64,000 nucleotides of DNA. Source: Metopolophium dirhodum. Lineage: Eukaryota > Arthropoda > Insecta > Hemiptera > Aphididae. The notes below the pieces were generated by a model. The model was not told the origin of the DNA, did not search any database, and saw nothing but the letters and a program-made list of their open reading frames with translations. Location of the stretch: the NCBI RefSeq assembly GCF_019925205.1, contig NC_083560.1, forward strand, positions 2,542,001 to 2,606,000, given 5' to 3'. How positions within the stretch are numbered: the first letter of the stretch is position 1; the number at the start of each line of letters is the position of its first letter. A program made the position numbers and the translations under genes. Below, piece by piece: positions 24,422 through 36,610 of this stretch.

Positions 24422-24849
24422 CTAAAATGTATACAATTTTTTATTATAACCAAAAAATATGTATAACGAGAGTTCTTTTAATCAATTTGTATTGTGGTAA
24501 AGTATTTGTACTATTTCATGCTACTTGCCCAAAACATGTAAAACCTCGTATAGTACTGTACCTAATATGATGAAAAAAATTATAAATTTTTGTACAAAAA
24601 CTGCAGCGGCTGTATAGTGTATAGTGAGTTGTATTATTACACTATCAATAATTGTTTGATTCCACTCGCGCGTATACGTTTATTCTTACGATTATCACAC
24701 ATAATAATTTATATAATTTTTATATTTCTATTATGTTGTATTTACACGTAATAATATTCCTTTACGAATTATTATCCTTTTTGTTTGTACATTTTCTTAT
24801 TTTTTAAGAATCGCGCAAAAACGAGATGTTTTCATGATTTTCTGTATGC

Positions 24850-25090
24850 ACGGCGACGACACCGGCGCCTTCGATAAACGATTTTCGATGACTGTCACAC
24901 AATCACAGAACGCAAGTCGGCGGCTCACAGTCTGAGCCTCAAACTTCGTGCACGTATATTATTAACGTAAATGCAGTTTTTTTGAAAACTAATGGACATT
25001 ATAATTCTTTCCATCAATTCTTCAGATTAAAGAACACGTAATTTACTATTAAATTTAAGAGTGTTCCGTTAGCGTCGGTAGACGCGGCAT
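24850..25090. promoter_or_regulatory. CpG-richer patch, possible old promoter
   Basis: About 240 bp contain many CG dinucleotides (GGCGACGACACCGGCGCC and others) against an AT-rich background. It lies just upstream of the minus-strand decayed gene and could be its former promoter. This is inference from composition and position only. Confidence 0.25.
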
Positions 25091-25099
25091 TAAGTGAAC

Positions 25100-27480
25100 A
25101 GTAGCCCGGCAAGATTTTAGATTCATAATATATTATCCATCTCAATGTAGGTGTGATAATATCACAGAACTAAATATGATACAAATATTGATAATAAACC
25201 TTATCATGTCATCGCCTGCGAACCCTATTTTGTATGTTTTTCATCGGATGCATTGAGAATTCTAGAATTTTCCCGTACAAAATTATAAAAGTGCGTCCTC
25301 ATTTGAGTAAACTTACATAATTTAATTAAAACCCTCGGTTCCACGGATTGTGTGTGAGTGTGGAAAACGTAAATTTCTACTACATAGTTTTGACGTGACT
25401 TTATATGTTTTTTAGTTATTAAAGATAAATGCTGTTGACACAGTTGCCAGGAGCGGTGCTGAAAGTAAAGTACCTAGTTGAAATACAGGTGCCCTTTCTG
25501 AGAACAATATTTTTAATACAGTGAGTACAGATTAATGTGATCATATTGGTTCATGCCATTTTGATTCTATTAACCAGTTGATTCTATAAAGCATCTTTGT
25601 TTTCAATATAATATTTGGTTTAGGATTTTCATTTTTGATTCCAATAAATTGTTGATTCTATCAGTAATTTTTTAATTTATTGTAGTATGTATTTTCCTTC
25701 TTTGTTAATTTCCATATTACGCACTATTCACTACTTCATAATATAAGTATTGAGCAATACTCTTGCTCTGTACATTTATGCACAGAAATAAATGCAATAT
25801 GTGTTGAATATATATTTTATAAATTAATATTGGCGATTTGATTTTATCTACGGCAATATAACATTATAATATTATATATTAACCGTGTTGGTTGTGGAAT
25901 ATATCGTTATATTATGATAATATTCACAAACTAAAGTTTATATTTAAAAAAAATATAACACAATCATTTTTATGGGAAAGATGATTAATGTAAATTATTG
26001 TTTTTTTTTGTAGGTACTTATAGGGATGATCACTTAAACTATGGGTGGTAGTTATTTTTACTGAATCAAATTACTATAGTGTGATACCAGTGGCTTATTC
26101 AATCACTTGAATTGGAGGAACAATCAAACACTCTAACCTTGATTCAGTTCAGTATTGTCAATGGCTACCATTTAAATTAACCAATATTGAGTTACTTAAG
26201 CCAGTGATCTATGCATCTTGGGAGTTATTTAAGATCAAAATTATTGATAATAAAATATGGTGGGTACATATGTTATACATAATACACACATAATATTTCT
26301 GTACCGCTAGTTGGTTAAATTTTAAAGTAATTAAGTAGTTTAATTTAAATTTATAATACCTATAATTTTTTTTATTAAAGACTATAGTTCTAAGTAAATA
26401 TATTTCTGTTACAGTTAATTTTTAACAGCTGGTGTGGTCCAAGCAAAGTTGATATGTTGATATGTTGTTTACGCTAGACGCTAGATGAAATTAAACAATA
26501 TAAAGTCATAGAACTTCAAACTTTTTATTATATCCCTGTCAAATTGTTCTAAAGGTTAACTAAAAAAAATATTTTTATTATAATTTCCTATTGTTGGTTA
26601 ATGCAATTGGAATTTTAATTTTAACTTATTAGTTGTTATGGACTGATTTAGTAATTAATTTAAAAAAAAACTAATTTTGTTTGTAAAGCAGGAGGGCCGA
26701 AGTAATGTAATGTGATAAAAATATTATCAAGTAATGCGAATGTAATTAAAAAAGAAAATATTTAATTTAAATCTTTTTGAAAGTAATTTGCCTAACACTT
26801 TTTACTATACTATATGTATAGGTATACACTTTTTATTAATTGTATTAATTTAATTATACGAGTCTTAAGATTGTGCTATTATAATTATTACATTAAGCTT
26901 AATTGTTGTTTGAGTATTTATGTATAGTTTTTCTTTTTCAATAATTTAATTTCATTTTATATTGATTTAATATAACATAATTTTACTATTTACATATTTA
27001 AATCATTCAAACAAAATATATTCTTTTGTTTATATTATATTATTATTAATGTTAATTTGTAAAGTACATTTTTAACTGTTAACCTATTCAACTAAAAAAA
27101 TTATTGTTGTTTTTAAAATAACTGTAACACAATTTGTAATGTCCCATGGTCAGTGTTGCGTTGTAATGTAACCTTGAATTACAAATTACTTTTGCAGTAA
27201 CGCTGTAGTTATTTCATTATATTTTATTTCAATGTACACAAAATTACTTTTTAAAAACAATTTATATGAAGTGATGTGTTATTTTCATAGTACTTAAAAT
27301 AAGTTATAATGTAAATGTATGACAAAAACTAGAGGCTGCTATATCCTTATTAAGAAAAATTTTAAATTAATCCAATTTATTTACTATTCCTTAACCTAAC
27401 CATTTATAGTCTTTTTAAATCATATTTATCGAATAGAGTGCAATCTGTTAAAATAAACAATAGGTACTTATAGCAACCTA
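25100..27480. other. AT-rich non-coding stretch
   Basis: A possible small non-coding exon between TTTTTTAG (25410-25417) and CAG/GTGCCC (about 25490) on the plus strand is too weak to call. Nothing else was recognised. Confidence 0.3.
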
Positions 27481-27481
27481 C

Positions 27482-28250
27482 TAGAAATTAAACACGGTGT
27501 TCCGCAGGGAACACTTCTTGGCCTTATTTTATTCGTTATATATCGGTTTGTCATAAAATATTAATATAATATTGTCATAAAAGAAGTAAAGGAGTGGTTT
27601 GACAACAATTAACTAGAGTTAAATATTAATAAATCAAAATATATCTATTTTAATAATGAGCTGATACTTCTTAACTCAGATCATGAACTGTGATACTGTG
27701 ATCACTCAAGATACTGTAATGGTATTTGTAAGAATTGCATAATTTTAGAACAAGTACGCACTTTTAAATATTTAGGTGTAACAATTGATTATAAGTTAAA
27801 ATGGAATGATCATATTTTTTATTTATCTAAGGTTGTTCAAAAATGTTTTTATGTTTTTAATGATATTAGATTTATTGTTAACACAGATTTTAAACTTATG
27901 CTATACTTGTCTCTCTCTCTCTCTGCTATATTTGCATATGGGGTCAAGCATATGACTATACAATGTATCGTCTAAAAATTTCTTTAAATAGACTAATTAA
28001 ATTTGTATTGCTTAAGCCTATGGTTTTATAGCATCAATTTAGCGTATTTAGAACTTAATGTAGCGTCCATTGATAATCTACACCTAAACACCCTAATAAG
28101 TTTATTCAGATTTAAACAAAACATTACCCAGGTGGATCACTCATATAATGTGCGTTATAAAGATAATGTTCATATACCTGGGCATCATTTTAAAAAAACA
28201 AATTGCTCTGAAATGTTGTATATCCGTTGCTATTAAAATTTGTAGATTAT
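27482..28250 (+). pseudogene. LINE reverse transcriptase remnant
   Basis: The frame HGVPQGTLLGLILFVIY is the conserved VPQG..LGP block of non-LTR reverse transcriptases. The catalytic FADD region after it is deleted. Then come KEVKEWFDNN, a stop, LELNINKSKYI, and VRTFKYLGVTIDYKLKWNDH, the typical thumb region. Later frames are broken. The order matches the fuller LINE at 32596-34034 but the sequence is not close, so it is an older relative. Confidence 0.65.
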
Positions 28251-28419
28251 GCAAGATTAATATTTATGACTTTTTTAATCTATTTATGTTTGTTCTTTAT
28301 AAAAGAAATAGATTTTTCTAAACCTTAGTTACTATAATCCTATTTATATATTTATATTTTGTTCTATTCTCTACTTAAAAAAAAAATATTTACTATGTCT
28401 TTTTTTCTTTATTATTATA

Positions 28420-28556
28420 CAGTAGAGTCTCAATTACTCAAATTTTTTTTGTCCATAGGAAAAATTAAAAAAAAATTTGAGTTATGTAACTCGAAAAATA
28501 CACAAGTTGAATTAATTTTTATCTCCCTTGAGATTTGAGTTATCGAGACTCGACTG
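28420..28556. mobile_element. 137-bp MITE with TA duplication (pogo/Tigger-like)
   Basis: Termini CAGTAGAGTCTCAATTACTC and the near-complement ending GAGACTCGACTG are inverted over about 27 bp. TA flanks lie at 28418-28419 and 28557-28558. CAGT-type ends with TA duplication fit pogo-like mariner relatives. There is no coding content. Confidence 0.65.
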
Positions 28557-28839
28557 TATAATGTTTTTTTTCTTGTTTAATTAACTATACTGTATATACT
28601 GAACTCAAATTCTTAATCCCCACCACAAGCATTACGATTATATGGGAGTTTGCAGCTTGTATTAATTTGTTATTTATTTTGTATTTTGTTGTTTGTAAAA
28701 AATAAATTATATTTTTATTAATTCCAAAAGTTTTAGATAATAATCAACAATTTTATTGAAGATCCCAGTAATTAATACTTCTACATTTTGTTAAAATGTG
28801 TAGAACTTAAATGGCACTTTGCATGGAATTATTAAAAAT

Positions 28840-29556
28840 TAAATATGACACAATGTCTTGACTCTTCATAACTGCCAGTTCTATCAGGTAAATGTTCAGC
28901 CGTGCATTAGGTATTCTCATATTCGCATTGCCTAACCTGAAATTTAAAGGAAATGTTGAAATGTATAATTTATAAACTATAAACTGAGTGGAGACTACAA
29001 ATTACTATTATTGGTCTTGGACTAGAAAAAAAACATTGTAATACAAATATTGTAAATTTAATCATTATAATATATTAATGAGTTTCTTACAACGGTTATT
29101 GGTTTAAGTCCATTATGAAACCTGGAACCGTGTATGTTTGAGGGATGTCTTGATCATCAAATGAATGATAAATAAAGCAGAAGTTCTCCCTACATACTGG
29201 ACAAGTTGGTTCAGACTAAAATATGTATAAACATAACCATTGTTTAAGAAGTAGGTATAGGTAAGACGGTAAGTATGAAACTATTCAATAAATTCCTAAA
29301 TGTTTTAACAAATAAAATTTACTTTAATTTCATATTTATAATGAGAAAAAAAATGAAGACATTTTTGATATAATGTGATATGGATATGTTTAACAATTCA
29401 TAACTATAAAGTTTTTACGAAACTTACAAATTGGCGTAGTTTCCAACATTTCTTTGATCATCTTTTTAAGCATTTAAAACAAAATAAATGCATACATTTT
29501 TCTGTATAACATTTATTGTTTAAATCACAAAAACAAATTGAACATATTATATCCAT
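28840..29556 (-). pseudogene. TOPORS-like RING finger pseudogene
   Basis: Minus-strand exon 29556-29428 starts MDIICSICFCDLNNKCYTEK, continues CMHLFCFKCLKR, and has TGA (29460-29458) where the Trp of the RING pattern is expected. Exon 29215-29096 joins in phase 0 and reads SEPTCPVCRENFCFIYHSF, completing the C3HC4 ligands. It is followed by YTVPGFIMDLNQ and a TAA. A further segment starting at 28936 reads VRQCEYENT, stop, CTAEHLPDRTGSY, resembling the region after the RING in TOPORS. TOPORS is a nuclear SUMO/ubiquitin ligase. Introns are retained, so this is a duplicated rather than processed pseudogene, with at least three stops. The TOPORS assignment is from memory of the family pattern. 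Confidence 0.6.
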
Positions 29557-30039
29557 ATTGACAGTTGAGTTCTAAAATAAAAATGTAATATAAACTATAA
29601 AATACAATATACTTCATTAACTCTAGTATAAACATTCATTTTTTAAAATTAAATTCTACAGACTATAACATGAATAATACCTTGCTATTTTTTATTAAAA
29701 TTTGTTTATTTCTCCAATTCCATCACTGTCAAACATTATTATATGTTAATATAATATATTTGTGTTAGGTTATAAGTTTATAAGTTATAATCGTTGACAG
29801 CAATAAATACAATGTGTATATTATTATTAAAATAAAATAAAAATACAACATATTAGATATTTTAATATAATATAGAAATTATTAGTCTAATTTATCAGTG
29901 AATATCAATAATGATTTTAAATTCAAACACATAAAAATTAATATTACATTTAAGTTCTTAGTTAATTTTCTATTTTTAAATCTTAGCTATGAAAAAAAAA
30001 TGTTAAATGAATTTCTAACTTAATTACCTACACTATAAA

Positions 30040-31215
30040 AAAAGTACGTGGAACCTTATATTATTACATTTTAAAGTTTTTTGATCAAGCAAAAAATTAT
30101 TTATCAACAAAAATTACGCCGTGCAGTTCCAATTCTGTATTTAAATATTATTGTGAATTGACCTATCATCAAACTTAAATTTATGAACATTATCTGTGTT
30201 ATCTCGTACGTTTTTACGGTATTTAGATTTTTTAGTGAATTATAAGCATTTTCATGTGCAGGTACAAAAACGAAGGAAAAACGTGAATTTTTACGTTGCA
30301 TATATACAATTTTTACGTTGATACAATATTCGCATTTTCTATACATGATAACATTTTCAAAATATTTTGACTCATTTTGAGATGTTAAGAGACATTTTCA
30401 GTTTCCAATTGTATTAGTCTTTTTTCCTATGAATGTCAATACATCTTTATTTGTTAGGTAAAAAAGCTTGAAAATTTAATACGAGGCTCCTACTATATTG
30501 TTACAATGATATTTGAAAAATATTAAAAATCCTTAGTCACAGTTTCTTTTATTAGCATTTAAAGTTCAAATCTTGACAAAATACGGAAAACACGAAAATT
30601 AGCGAATTATTTTGAATTGAGAGTTAATAAAAATTTTTACTTTTAAATCTAAGATATGAAAATGTAATACAATATTCTTTATAAGTTTGTCTACCTTTAT
30701 CAAAAAAAATAAAATGTCTACAATCAAATTAATTACATTTTTTGAACGATGGAAGTTCATATTTTTACAAGATTGGTTATTCGCTCGATTTTTCATGTAT
30801 AGCCATTTTGTTATTTTGTTGTAATTCAAAAACGAATAACTGTAAATGGGTATATGAAAATTTCACTGAATGTTTATATTTTCATTTTCTATACACCATA
30901 CAATTTTGAACATATACTTTGACTCTTTTTAAGCTGTTTACAAATATTGACAGTTTTTTTTTCTATAAATATCAATAAAATTTAATTTGTTGGGTAAAAG
31001 AGCGTGAAAATTAAATGCAAATCTCCTGATATATTGTTACAATAGCAGTTGAAAAAAATTAAAAATAGGTACATAAAAGCATTAAAAGCACAGTTTTTTT
31101 ATAAGCATTTAAAGTTCAAATTTTAACGAAATTTATCAAATTTAAAATTTAATTAATATTTTGTAGTTCAAAATTTATAAAATGTTCAACTTTTATAGCT
31201 AAGGATTGAACATTT
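30040..31215. repeat. Dispersed long repeat R, copy 2
   Basis: It shares blocks with 10770-11740, including TTTTCATTTTCTATACACCAT, CGAAAATTAGCGAATTATTT and ATAAGCATTTAAAGTTCAAAT. Parts appear internally duplicated (30350-30600 and 30880-31200). Open frames inside are not supported as genes. Confidence 0.55.
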
Positions 31216-31227
31216 AAAACAAGATCC

Positions 31228-31951
31228 GTTCCAAACCAACGCTAATATTTAGCAAATTAATTGCAAATCGGTTTTTAGAATACGATTATATGATTATATG
31301 ATTTATTATTTGTATTTTGTTTCTCTAATTTATTACACCATGCTACTAAAGAGTCTCCAGCTTCTGTAATATACATTATTTATGCACTATTTATAAATAT
31401 TTTACTTTTAATAATTTTCAATAAACATAATTTTTACTAATTACTTTTAGTCTTTTGATATTTTGTATTTATAATCCATAATTAGTATATTCAATTTATT
31501 GTTTTTATTTAAAATTAATTCAATACTTTAATTTTAATTTTAATTAAATGTATTAATTATTTATGTATAAATCATTGTTATTAATTATTCTTATAACTTT
31601 TAGATACCTATACCTAGTAAACCTACATTATTTTAATTAATTATTTTTAGAAATCTTTTTGATCATTATTATTAAATTTAAAAAAATTCATAAACATTCA
31701 TAAACATTATAACAATAATACAAATATATTTTCACCAATTTGCAATTATTTGCAATTAATTTGCTAAATATCGGTGTTGGTTTGGAACGGATCGGACAAA
31801 GTGGGGGGGCTGAACAAATTTGCAGAAAAATCCGCCAAAATTCCAATTTTGATTTGCAAATTCTAAAAACCAATTTGCAATTATTTGCAATTAATTTGCT
31901 AAATATTGCCGCTGATTTGAAGTGAATCCGCCAAAGTGGGGGGGCTAACTT
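31228..31951. repeat. TTTGCAATTAATTTGC repeat cluster
   Basis: A unit beginning CAATTTGCAATTATTTGC occurs at 31736 and 31871, 135 bp apart, each ending near CAAAGTGGGGGGGCT. A reversed copy of its start lies at 31228-31285 (TTTAGCAAATTAATTGCAAA). This suggests a tandem pair plus an inverted fragment bracketing an AT-rich insert. Confidence 0.6.
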
Positions 31952-32032
31952 CATGACCATCGATACACCATTGTAATAGGAAATGCCGGGTATGGCCACC
32001 TTTAGAACCGATAAAATATATATTTGAATAGG

Positions 32033-32594
32033 CACCAATCATTTGGGAAACATATAACATAGGACATTACGAACAATTAGGAAAAATTCAAAATAATATG
32101 CTTCGTTTTATCTGCTTTAAATGCAATCTATACAGACCACCTCACTCTGGATATGAAAATATTCTAAGCTTTTTAAATTTAAAAACATTAAAGGATAGAA
32201 AAAACAATTTTATATAACCTTCCTATTCAAACTCCTTAATAATAAAATAGACGATTCTTCCCTCCTAAGCATCATCATTTTAAAAACAAACAATCCTAAC
32301 ACTCGAAATAAAGAATTATTTTATATAAAACCCTACACTCAAAATTATATGTCATTTACACCTATAAGTATTTTATTGTCTAGTGGAAATTCAGTAAATA
32401 ATTTAGATTTTTTTTCTCTATCACTTAATATCTTAATACTTATTATTATAAACTTTTATATTTATTTTTCTTTATTGTATGTATAATTAATTTAATATGT
32501 TATCTTGTATATATTTATCTTTAATAATTTTTTTTTTAATCTAATTTATACACTATATGTATTATGTAAATTGGACTAACGTTCGTTAAATAAA
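32033..32594 (+). pseudogene. 3' end of a non-LTR retrotransposon
   Basis: APIIWETYNIGHYEQLGKIQ, then NMLRFICFKCNLYRPPHSG and LNLKTLKDRKNNFI, match the C-terminal region after the reverse transcriptase of Jockey/CR1-type LINEs. A frame change follows, and FLFKLLNNKIDDSSLLSI plus SGNSVNNLDFFSLSLN continue the same domain. The element ends with an untranslated tail of AAATAAATCTATCT type. The upstream domains are missing, as in 5'-truncated copies. The next LINE begins immediately downstream. Confidence 0.65.
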
Positions 32595-32595
32595 T

Positions 32596-34034
32596 CTATC
32601 TCACTTCCATTGTCAATTATTTTTAATAAATCGTTTAGTACAGGTAAATTTCCTTCTAGCTACAAAAAAACTATAATTATACCACTTTTTAAATCTGGTG
32701 ATAGAAAACAATGTGGAAATTACAGACCTATTGCTTTAACTTTAACAGTTTCAAAAATATTTGAGAAATGTATAAAATCAAGACTAATGTCGTTTTTGGA
32801 CAAACATAATTTTTTTTCACCAAATCAATTTGGTTTTCGCTCAAATATGTCAACTACTGATCCTTTATCTAAAACTTCTAATTTTATTCATAATAATTTA
32901 GATAACAAATTTAAAGTTCTTGGAATTTTTCTCGATTTTAAAAAAGCTTTTGACTCCGTAAGTCATAATTTGTTACTTAAAAAATTAGAATATAATGGTA
33001 TAAGAGGCAATGCTCTCAATTTAATTAAATCATTTATCTCTGGCAGACCTCAACAAGTAAGAATAAACGGATTACTTAGTGATGTAAAGACAAATTGTTT
33101 CTCAGTACCTCAAGGTACAGTACTTGGCCCTGTCTTATTCATCATATACATAAATGGACTTTTAAATATAAAGCTTAATGCTGAAATTTTTTGTTATGCT
33201 GACGATACAGTTATTCTGATTAAAAGTCATGACTATGAAAATTTATATAAAACAGCTAATAACTGTCTATCTGTAGTAAAAGACTGGTGTGATAATAATA
33301 ATTTACAGCTAAATTTATCTAAATCTAAATATATTGTCTTTAATATTACAAATAGTTCACATATTAAAAATACTGATTTTTCTCTGTGTGTACACTCTTA
33401 TAAATGTAAATATCTAGATAACCCTTGTGAGTGTTTACCTTTGGATAGAGTTTATTGTATTAAATATCTTGGAGTAAAATTAGACCATAGACTAAAATTT
33501 ATTGAACATATTTATCATGTAAATAGTATTATTAGAAAATTATTATATAAGTTCCGATTGCTCAAAAATATGTTAGATATTAAAACTCTTAGAATTATCT
33601 ATTTAGCTCTTGTACAATCTATTTTCTCGTACGGTATTTCAATATGGGGATGTACATACTCCACACATATAAATGTTTTATCTATTACAATTAATTTAAT
33701 GATTAAAACTATACTTGGAAAACCAAAATTGTATCCAACTTGTTCAATTTACTCAGAGTTGAAAGTTAGAACTATCTTTCAAGTTTATGAACGGGCGATT
33801 TTATTGTATATATTTAAAGTAAATATAGGTCCATTTCAGCCTTTGCATTGTTATAATACTAGAACAAAAATCAATTGTAATTTAATTATTCCACGAAATA
33901 ATACTAATTTTGGAACACAAAGTCCAATGATTAAAGGAATTCTGTTGCTTCGTAAATATAATATTAATTTAACTAATTTTGATAATTTTAATAAGTATAA
34001 GAAACATATTAACACTATTTTATCTTGGTTGTAA
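32596..34034 (+). CDS. LINE reverse transcriptase (5'-truncated element)
   Basis: The open frame from the first Met at 32610 encodes 474 residues and is open to the element's truncated left edge near 32596. Reverse transcriptase blocks are complete: FLDFKKAFD with Asp109, VPQGTVLGP at 166-174, and YADD at 196-199 with the catalytic Asp pair. A thumb (KYLGVKLDHRLKFIEHI) and a C-terminal segment follow. The endonuclease and ORF1 are absent, as expected from incomplete target-primed reverse transcription. The 3' untranslated part holds a stem-loop (CTCATCC...GGATGAG, about 34152-34189) and ends in a TTA/TAAA-type microsatellite near 34250-34285. The clade is Jockey/CR1-like and not resolved further. 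The unbroken frame suggests a fairly young insertion. Confidence 0.85.
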
Positions 34035-34290
34035 ATGTCCACTTTTTAGTTCAATGATAATTTTAAGTAACTACTCTTAATGTTGAACTTTTTTTTCTTT
34101 CTTTTTTATTTTATTTGTATACTTTTATAATACACATAACATGAACCCAGCTCATCCGTCTACAAGCATATCTATGCTTATTGGATGAGCTTGCAAACCT
34201 ACTATAATTTGTTTGTATATTTTGTTTTATCTTGTTTGTTTGCTAAATAAATATTATTATTATTATTATTAAATAAATAAATAAATATAA
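34035..34290 (+). repeat. LINE 3' untranslated region and microsatellite tail
   Basis: It contains a stem-loop near 34152-34189 and a terminal run of ATTATT and AAATAAAT units. Such simple tails mark the 3' end of many LINE insertions. Confidence 0.5.
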
Positions 34291-34895
34291 AAATACAAAG
34301 TATAATATTCATAATAAAATATATAAGTAAAAAGGAGGGGGTGAAACAATATACCTATAAGTATTTAAAACTTCTATGTATACTAATTACTGTATATATA
34401 ACTCCGTTGCTGTCGCTCGTCCAAGCCAGTAAAATGATTGTCACTTGTCAGTGAGCTTTTTTACGCCATGATATTGTATTTTGAGTTTTGACAACCCATT
34501 GTTTACGATTAGAAAGTTAATTAATTTTATAATTCTTATAATCTAAAAATAATAACAATAGTTCTATTAATTTGTTGCCTCTATTACATCGAAGAAAAAA
34601 AAATAGTTTAATTTTTATAAAAATATGTATAATATTGAAAGTTTACTGTGACGTTTGTTACAGATGTCGTATATAAATTTTAATATTCATTGCGATTTCT
34701 TAATTTAGATACGAAATGTTTATAAATATATTATAATTTGTTAATTACATTTTTAATGGTATTTTAAGAAACTATGCGGTTTTTGACTGAAAATTAATTT
34801 AAATGGATTTTTAATACAATTTAGGTGCAGTTATAAATAAACTTTAACGAACATAAATTTATATTTTCAATATTCAAATTTATATTATATTTTAG

Positions 34896-35400
34896 ATTCT
34901 GAGTGAAACAATAAATGTATTAACTTTACAATAATGTGTGTTTTTTTTCATTTATTTTTTTATTTTTGTGTCCGTGTACACGATAAGTAGTCGAAATAAT
35001 GCTTCGATTTTCAACTTCAGTATCTTGTTCGATGGAATGTGAATATTGTTGGGGAGGTCAAAATTTAAAATTCCCAATAGTTTTCAAAAGCACCCGGAAG
35101 TATAATATAAAAATTAAGGAAAAACGGGAATTTTTACGCCAAATAGGTTTTCCACAAAATCGATATTGGTTTTTGGTGTGACTCTAAAACAAATGAACAT
35201 ATATACATGATATTTTCACTGGTCGTTTATATTTGCATTTTCTATACACGATAACATTTTCAAAATATTTTGATTTGTTTTGAACTGTTTAGGAACATTT
35301 TCTGTTTCCAATTTTATTAGTCTTTTTTTCTATGAATGTCAATAAAACTTTATTTGTTGGGTAAAAAAGCTTGACAACTTAATTCAAGGCTTCTACTACA
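34896..35400. repeat. Dispersed long repeat R, copy 3
   Basis: It begins GATTCTGAGTGAAACAATAAA like the start of copy 1 (GATTCTGAGTGGACCGATG) and shares the later TTTTTTATTTTTGTGTCCGT and TTGTTGGGTAAAAAAGCTTG blocks. A 60-codon open frame at 34999-35181 lies inside and is not supported. Confidence 0.5.
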
Positions 35401-35433
35401 TTGTTACAAGGACATTTACTGTAACAATTATAA

Positions 35434-35757
35434 ATATAAATATGTTACATGACACCTATGTATATAATACGAACTCTACCGTATGTACGATTAACTGCTG
35501 ACCGATACATTAATATTAAAAAACACACATAATTGTAAGGCCTATGATGGCCTACACACTCTAGGTATTAGTAAGTTAGTTCGTTGTGCACCTTAGACCT
35601 CAATACACACTACGATTACCGGACTCCGTATGACTATGATACAGTTACATAGTATAATAGAACATAGTTGATATATTTGTGAGTATTAATATTTGTAAGT
35701 GTTTAGTAGACAATAAAACATAATTATTACTGAAAAGGAATCCTAGTAATTTAAATA
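35434..35757. other. Possible solo LTR
   Basis: A segment of about 320 bp starts TGTTACATGACACCTATG and has an AATAAAA motif near its end (CAATAAAACATAATTATTAC). It is compositionally unlike the R repeat on either side. No clear CA terminus or target duplication was found, so this is a weak call. Confidence 0.22.
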
Positions 35758-35911
35758 TATTTTAGATCCTCAGTGCTCGAAATGGAAAATTGTACGAACT
35801 GGAACGCTTATAAAATTAATATGCGGATTATAATATTGTTTTAATTTTTTTAATTCGTGTTTACTTTACAATACAATATAATTAGTTAAATAGATACAAA
35901 TAATAGGCGAA

Positions 35912-36610
35912 ATTTTTAACGCTATAACTTTTGAACCACTTGTTTCATCAATTTTACATTATATTTATTTGGAATTAAGATAAAAAAAAAAGGTGGATAA
36001 GTGGATGTCGCTCTGCTGTATAGTAGGATACAAGTGGGTCACTGTAATGAATGGTTTTAAATTTGAATTCAATGATATAATATCATTGTATAAGAAAAAT
36101 GATTCTAAACGGAAACGTTCAGTCAGCCTATGCCATTACCAAGTATATTTGATGATATTATTGTGAATAAAGTAATTTTTATATAACCTATTTACGTGGA
36201 ACCTTGTATTAAATTTTCAATCCTTAGCTATAAAAGTTGAACATTTTATAAATTTTTAACTACAAAATAATTATTACATTTTAAATTTGATAAATGTTTT
36301 CCAAATTCTTATTTTAAATGCTTATAAAAAAATTGTGCTAATGTATTTTTAATATTTGTCAACTGCTATTGTAACTATATATCAGGAGCCTTGCATTAAA
36401 TTTTCACGCTTTTTTACACAGAAATACAATCTTATTGATATTTATAGAAAAAATTAAAACGGAAAATGCCCGTAAACAGCTCAAAATAAGTCAAAATATT
36501 TGGAAAATGTTTTGGTGTATAGAAAATGCTAAAATAAACATTCAGTAAAAATGTCATGTACTTACTTACTTGTTGGTCATTTGTTTTAGAGTTGCACCAA
36601 AAACCAAAAA
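35912..36610. repeat. Direct repeat A of R family (mate at 37706-38404)
   Basis: About 699 bp that recur in the same orientation at 37706-38404. Apart from one or two differences in the first 40 bases (CTTGTTTCATC against CTGGTTTCATA), I found them identical. They bracket the inverted arm 36611-37705. Confidence 0.8.

Noticed and set aside
29096..29556. Functional RING ligase gene
   Set aside because: In-frame stops occur in all three readable exons.
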